Origin: Methanolobus bombayensis
GTDB taxonomy: Archaea > Halobacteriota > Methanosarcinia > Methanosarcinales > Methanosarcinaceae
Direction: 5' to 3'
NCBI RefSeq assembly: GCF_017873415.1
Contig: NZ_JAGGKD010000001.1
Coordinates: forward strand, 1 to 64,000
DNA length: 64,000 bases
Shown here one piece after another: positions 60,637 to 64,000 of the stretch. Position 1 is the stretch's first letter. The number at the start of each line of letters is the position of its first letter. The notes beneath the pieces are model-generated. The model was not told the origin of the DNA. It was given only the letters and a program-made list of their open reading frames with translations, and did no database searches. A program made the position numbers and the translations under genes.

Positions 60637-61454
60637 AAGAGCTTGAGTTTTTCTATAATAAAGGTACCTCTCTTGAAAAAAAAGCTCTTGACAGGGTAAG
60701 TTTCTCTGTCAGAAAAGGTGAATTCGTTCTTATTGCAGGTGGAATAGGTTCAGGAAAATCAACTCTTATCAGACATTTCAATGGATTACTAAAACCACAT
60801 TCTGGTTTCGTGACAGTTGATGGTATTTACTCCGGGGATAAAAATCTGAGATCTAAGATTGGTTTGTTGATGCAGTATCCGCAAAGGCAGCTTTTCGGGA
60901 AGACCGTTTTTGAAGATATATCTTTTGGACCTTCAAATTTCGGTCTGGAGGGTGATGCACTGAAAGAACGTGTAAATGAAGCTTTGATTCTTGCAGGTCT
61001 GAACCCTGATATTTCAGAAATATCGCCCTTCTCATTGAGTGGTGGCCAAATGAGACTGGTGGCTCTTGCAGGTGTGCTTTCCATGAAGCCGGAATATATA
61101 GTTCTGGATGAGCCCACATCCGGTCTTGACCCGGATAACAAGATATCTCTTTTATCAACCCTGAAAAAACTTCATAGTTCGGGAATATCTGTGATTGTAG
61201 TTTCACATCAGATAGATGATTTCCTGCCTTTTGCCGATAAGGTAATTCTTTTAAAAAAGGGCAGTGTTGCTTTTACCGGAAGCTCAAAAGAGTATCTCTG
61301 CTCAGCATCTTCACAGGTTCCTGTAATCACTTCTCTTATGAAAGATATGAAATACCGTGGTTTTGATGTAGCTGTTGACATATTTTCTGTAGATGAAGCT
61401 TTTAACGAGATTACAAGAGTAATGAGATCAAAAGGAGTGAAAAAAGATGAATGA
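60621..61454 (+). CDS. ecfA2: ECF transporter ATPase 2
   Basis: 277 residues. Walker A AGGIGSGKSTLIRHF (about 39-53), Q-loop LLMQYPQRQLFGKTVFEDISFGPSNFG, signature FSLSGGQMRLVALAGVLSM, Walker B YIVLDEPTSGLDP, switch His in VVSHQIDD. ATG 60621 follows GGAGGCTAT. The C-terminal part (about 225-277) is a family-specific helix. Overlaps both neighbours (16 and 8 bp), so the four genes are translationally coupled. Confidence 0.92.
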   Translation: MSIEVKELEFFYNKGTSLEKKALDRVSFSVRKGEFVLIAGGIGSGKSTLIRHFNGLLKPHSGFVTVDGIYSGDKNLRSKIGLLMQYPQRQLFGKTVFEDISFGPSNFGLEGDALKERVNEALILAGLNPDISEISPFSLSGGQMRLVALAGVLSMKPEYIVLDEPTSGLDPDNKISLLSTLKKLHSSGISVIVVSHQIDDFLPFADKVILLKKGSVAFTGSSKEYLCSASSQVPVITSLMKDMKYRGFDVAVDIFSVDEAFNEITRVMRSKGVKKDE

Positions 61455-62217
61455 CCTTTTTCTTTCTTTCATTCCCGGAAAATCCCTGCTACACAGACTT
61501 GATCCCAGAACCAAGATCATCGGACTTATGGTAATCAGCATCTGTATTCTTAATGTTTCATCTCTTGAAACAATGGCATTAGTTGGTTTGGTCTTTTCAA
61601 CACTGGTTTTTATCTGCAGACTTCCTGTTATTCATTTCATAAAGTCTGTGCGTCCGATGATACCATTTTTCTCATTGATATTTTTAATGCAATTTTTCTT
61701 TACGGAAGGCACTCCCATTTTGGATCTGAATTTGGTGAGCGGAACTTACGAAGGATTGCTGCTTGGTGGCATAGTTACTTTGAAATTTGTTTTCCTTATC
61801 CTTTTTGCTGCTCTTATTACGGCCACAACCTCTCCCTCAGGACTAACTACAGGCATCGAAAAGCTTCTCAGACCTCTGCCGTTAAGATATTTTGGGATAT
61901 CCTCGCATGATATTGCAATGATGATGTCTCTATCTCTTTATTTTGTCCCAATGCTATATGATAATTTCAAAGATTTGAAGGATGCACAATTATCAAGAGG
62001 TCTGGATGCCAGAAAAGAACCCGTAAAAGCAATCATGTCTCTTGTAGTTCCACTTGTCAGGATGTCTCTGAGATCTGTGGATGAAGTTGCTCTTGCAATG
62101 GAAAGTCGTTGTTATACAGGTCAGGGGCGCAGTTCAATGCATGTGTTGAATTTTAAAAATATGGATTATGGTTTATTTGTTCTTTTTATTCTGCTTGTTT
62201 CATGTCTGGTATTTTGA
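61447..62217 (+). CDS. ecfT: ECF transporter transmembrane component
   Basis: 256 residues with about five membrane helices. EcfT links the ATPases to the S component. FIPGKSLLHRLDPRTKIIGLMV is the N-terminal family motif. The cytoplasmic coupling helices carry the A-R-G-type signals: ALAMESRCYTGQGRSSM (with an Ala-Met-x-x-R-G-like pattern) and AQLSRGLDARKE. Last gene of the biotin operon; no terminator is obvious before the ArsR operator. Confidence 0.9.
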   Translation: MNDLFLSFIPGKSLLHRLDPRTKIIGLMVISICILNVSSLETMALVGLVFSTLVFICRLPVIHFIKSVRPMIPFFSLIFLMQFFFTEGTPILDLNLVSGTYEGLLLGGIVTLKFVFLILFAALITATTSPSGLTTGIEKLLRPLPLRYFGISSHDIAMMMSLSLYFVPMLYDNFKDLKDAQLSRGLDARKEPVKAIMSLVVPLVRMSLRSVDEVALAMESRCYTGQGRSSMHVLNFKNMDYGLFVLFILLVSCLVF

Positions 62218-62234
62218 ATAAGGGTCAAATTAAT

Positions 62235-62254
62235 ATATGAACATGTGTTCATAT
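62235..62254. promoter_or_regulatory. metalloregulator operator overlapping its start codon
   Basis: ATATGAACA-TG-TGTTCATAT, a perfect 9-bp inverted repeat typical of ArsR/SmtB operators, with a further GTTCAT half-site at 62255. Its last bases are the ATG (62253) of the regulator, so repression would block initiation. Autoregulation is inferred. Confidence 0.7.
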
Positions 62255-62609
62255 GTTCATGGATAGTTCAGAACATATCTGTGCCGATTCAAAAAGTCTC
62301 GATGACAGATTCAGTAATCTTCCATCTGAAGAGTCCATTTCTTCAATGTGCAAGATATTCAATGCACTCCAGTGCACAACCCGGCTGAAGCTCTTATTCC
62401 TTTTACTGCAGGGTGATCTTTGTGTAAAAGCAATGGAGGATGCCCTGGGTATCAGCCAGTCTGCAATATCCCACAGCCTGAAAAACCTGAGACAACTTGA
62501 TCTTGTGAGGGTGAGAAAAGAAGGAAGGTTTGCAGTTTATTACATTGCGGATGAGCATGTCGAATTGTTAATGTCTATGTGCCGGGAACATGTGGAGGAA
62601 AACAAATAA
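62253..62609 (+). CDS. SmtB/CzrA-like metal-sensing ArsR regulator
   Basis: 118 residues; winged helix with GDLCVKAMEDALGISQSAISHSLKNLRQLDL (about 54-84). The C-terminal alpha5 has Asp100-x-His102-x10-His113-x2-Glu116, the D-x-H-x10-H-x2-(E/H) site of zinc, cobalt or nickel sensors of the SmtB/CzrA class. The alpha3 ELCVCD-type site has only one Cys (57), so sensing is likely through alpha5. Stop codon and the permease ATG share one base. It should derepress the efflux gene when metal is high. ATG 62259 is an alternative start. Confidence 0.88.
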   Translation: MFMDSSEHICADSKSLDDRFSNLPSEESISSMCKIFNALQCTTRLKLLFLLLQGDLCVKAMEDALGISQSAISHSLKNLRQLDLVRVRKEGRFAVYYIADEHVELLMSMCREHVEENK

Positions 62610-63727
62610 TGGCAGTTATTGATTCAATTTTCTCTCTTGTATATGGGATTCTTGCAGAGTCATGGGAACTGCTGAAAGAGGCAGCACCGTATCTTTTTCT
62701 CGGATTCGCAGTTGCAGGATTATTGCATGCAATTGTTCCTGATGAAAAGATCTTAAAGTATCTTGGCAAATCAGCAGGAAAAATCAGATCAGCTTTCAAT
62801 GCTTCACTAATAGGAATTCCATTGCCTTTGTGTTCCTGTGGTGTGGTTCCAACTGCAATTTCGTTAAAGAACCGCGGAGCTACCAAGGGAGCAACTCTTT
62901 CTTTCCTCATATCCACGCCGGAAACAGGTGTGGATTCAATTGCAATAACTTATGCTCTGCTTGATCCTATAATGACTGTTTTCCGTCCCATAGCCAGTAT
63001 GACCACTGCTTTGTTTACCGGAATTACAGAAAACATCATTGGTGAAAGAAGAACTGCAAAAAAATCATTTTCACAATCTCCCGATGGTTCAATTGCTTTG
63101 ATGCAGGCACCTTCATGCAATGATTCATCCTGCTCATGTAATTCGGATATGGCTACAGTTGAGGATGCTTCGGTATTGACCAAAATAAAGGAATCTCTGA
63201 GATATTCTTTTGTAGAGTTGCTTGGAGATATTTCTGGATGGCTGATTGTTGGCATACTGATAGCAGGAGTAATATCTTATGCAATACCTGATGAACTGGT
63301 AGGTGACTATCTTGGAGGAGGAGTTTTCTCCATGCTACTGATGCTGGTAGTAGGTATTCCACTGTACATATGTGCAACAGCCTCAACTCCTCTTGCCGCT
63401 GCTCTGGTGGCAAAGGGAATGAGTCCGGGTACTGCTTTTGTATTTCTACTTGCCGGTCCTGCTACCAATGCAGCAACTATTACTATGGTGACAAAGTTTC
63501 TGGGTAAAAGAAGTGCGGCTATATATCTTTCCATGATTGCCATCTGCTCTCTTGCATTTGGTTTACTACTGGATGCTATCTATTTCAGATTGGGCATTGA
63601 AGCATCGTCTATTGCAGGAACTGCAAGTGAGGTACTGGATCCATGGATAAAAACAGGGTTTGCACTAATGCTGATTCCTTTTATCATCAATGGTATCTAT
63701 AAGCAAAGAAAACAGAAGAAAGCTTGA
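62609..63727 (+). CDS. Cu/Zn efflux permease, SO_0444/ArsP-like
   Basis: 372 residues from ATG 62609 (TAATG overlap with the regulator; the frame start at 62579 lies inside it). Eight or so membrane helices. PLPLCSCGVVPTAISLKNRGA and FLISTPETGVDSIAITYAL in the first half, GIPLYICATASTPLAAALVAKG and AGPATNAATIT in the second, are the paired SO_0444/ArsP_1 motifs. A cytoplasmic loop (about 165-195) holds SCNDSSCSCNSD, four Cys that could collect metal. With its SmtB-type regulator, zinc export is the most likely role; copper is possible. Confidence 0.88.
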   Translation: MAVIDSIFSLVYGILAESWELLKEAAPYLFLGFAVAGLLHAIVPDEKILKYLGKSAGKIRSAFNASLIGIPLPLCSCGVVPTAISLKNRGATKGATLSFLISTPETGVDSIAITYALLDPIMTVFRPIASMTTALFTGITENIIGERRTAKKSFSQSPDGSIALMQAPSCNDSSCSCNSDMATVEDASVLTKIKESLRYSFVELLGDISGWLIVGILIAGVISYAIPDELVGDYLGGGVFSMLLMLVVGIPLYICATASTPLAAALVAKGMSPGTAFVFLLAGPATNAATITMVTKFLGKRSAAIYLSMIAICSLAFGLLLDAIYFRLGIEASSIAGTASEVLDPWIKTGFALMLIPFIINGIYKQRKQKKA

Positions 63728-63730
63728 ACT

Positions 63731-63952
63731 TTAATGTTTTCTATGGAGTTCTCTTGAGAGTATCTCCGTCATTTTTTCTTTGAACTCATCAATTACGATG
63801 TCTGACTGTTCTTCATGCATCTGTTTTCTACTTGTTTCGTCTAAAGTTTCCGGCTCTGAATCATCCTGGGTGGGAATTGCTACTATCTTCCCCAGAGTGT
63901 CACCGTTTTTTATTTTGCCGTTCTCCCACGAAAAATCATTTTTATTTCTCAT
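63731..63952 (-). CDS. small charged protein, unknown function
   Basis: 73 residues, soluble, very acidic: DDSEPETLDETSRKQMHEEQSDIVIDEFKEKM. The segment TLGKIVAIPTQDD (about 19-31) could be a short beta hairpin; a C-terminal helix follows. Convergent with the efflux permease, 3 bp apart. No family recognised. The remaining 48 bp to the window end hold nothing supportable. Confidence 0.45.
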   Translation of the reverse strand: MRNKNDFSWENGKIKNGDTLGKIVAIPTQDDSEPETLDETSRKQMHEEQSDIVIDEFKEKMTEILSRELHRKH

Positions 63953-64000
63953 GATTTTCTTCCTAAATGGAACAACAAATATCGACTTTTTATTGCAAGA

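Overview
The window reads as a chromosomal segment of a methanogenic archaeon of the Methanosarcinaceae (a Methanolobus/Methanococcoides/Methanosarcina-type organism). The evidence is beta-RFAP synthase (methanopterin synthesis), PurP, archaeal RibK, Nop5-fibrillarin, a thermosome, the lysine aminomutase/beta-lysine acetyltransferase pair that makes the osmolyte N-epsilon-acetyl-beta-lysine, a multihaem cytochrome c, and PGF/PEF-CTERM surface proteins. GTG and TTG starts are common; two genes appear to start at ATT or ATA behind strong Shine-Dalgarno (SD) sequences. There is no CRISPR array, transposase, integrase or rRNA in the window.

Layout. 1-2.6 kb: 3' part of methionine adenosyltransferase, an intron-containing tRNA-Tyr, tRNA-Asp, then three related 35-residue single-span membrane miniproteins too short for ordinary gene callers, and a DUF5658 membrane protein. 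2.8-9.5 kb: two M24 peptidases, DUF1805, tRNA modification (TrmG10, TruA), a YgjP-type metallopeptidase and a membrane-anchored winged-helix regulator. 9.7-18.4 kb: purP, a COG2509 flavoprotein, a HerA-like ATPase, ablAB, and leuDB with a divergent Lrp regulator. 18.6-22.4 kb: a degenerate corrinoid-type protein without its cobalt-ligand His, a coiled-coil protein, UMP kinase, a PGF-CTERM OB-fold protein, a 2[4Fe-4S] ferredoxin and an archaeal pilin.

22.5-33.5 kb: XPD-type helicase, a GerW-DUF2953 pair, beta-RFAP synthase, nop5-flpA. A DUF4143 ATPase gene then sits between the intact flpA 3' end and a second, 93% identical but decayed copy of that end. Next comes a membrane protein with HEAT-like repeats. 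The ATPase and the membrane protein share a 23-bp palindrome in their upstream regions (three copies). ribK-ribB and tRNA-Pro follow. 33.8-39.1 kb: a 1752-residue Ig-repeat surface protein. 39.2-51.8 kb: fasciclin protein, ABC-2 exporter, lipoprotein, MBL hydrolase, AAA ATPase, RimI, a Nus1/NgBR-like cis-prenyltransferase subunit, a YchF-type GTPase, tRNA-Arg, a rhomboid-like protease, hypothetical proteins and an RNase HI with an unusual tail.

52-64 kb: an octahaem cytochrome of the tetrathionate reductase (OTR) family with an archaeosortase anchor, an SdrD/Cna-B-type PEF-CTERM protein, asd, thermosome, a complete biotin ECF transporter (bioY-ecfA-ecfA-ecfT) behind a BirA-type operator, and a SmtB/CzrA-like zinc sensor coupled to a Cu/Zn efflux permease.

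The strongest leads are the surface-anchored octahaem cytochrome with one CX3CH haem site, the flpA-flanked DUF4143 module with its shared palindromes, the three miniproteins, and the corrinoid-like protein that has lost its cobalt ligand. Functions come from recognised family motifs; no database search was run.
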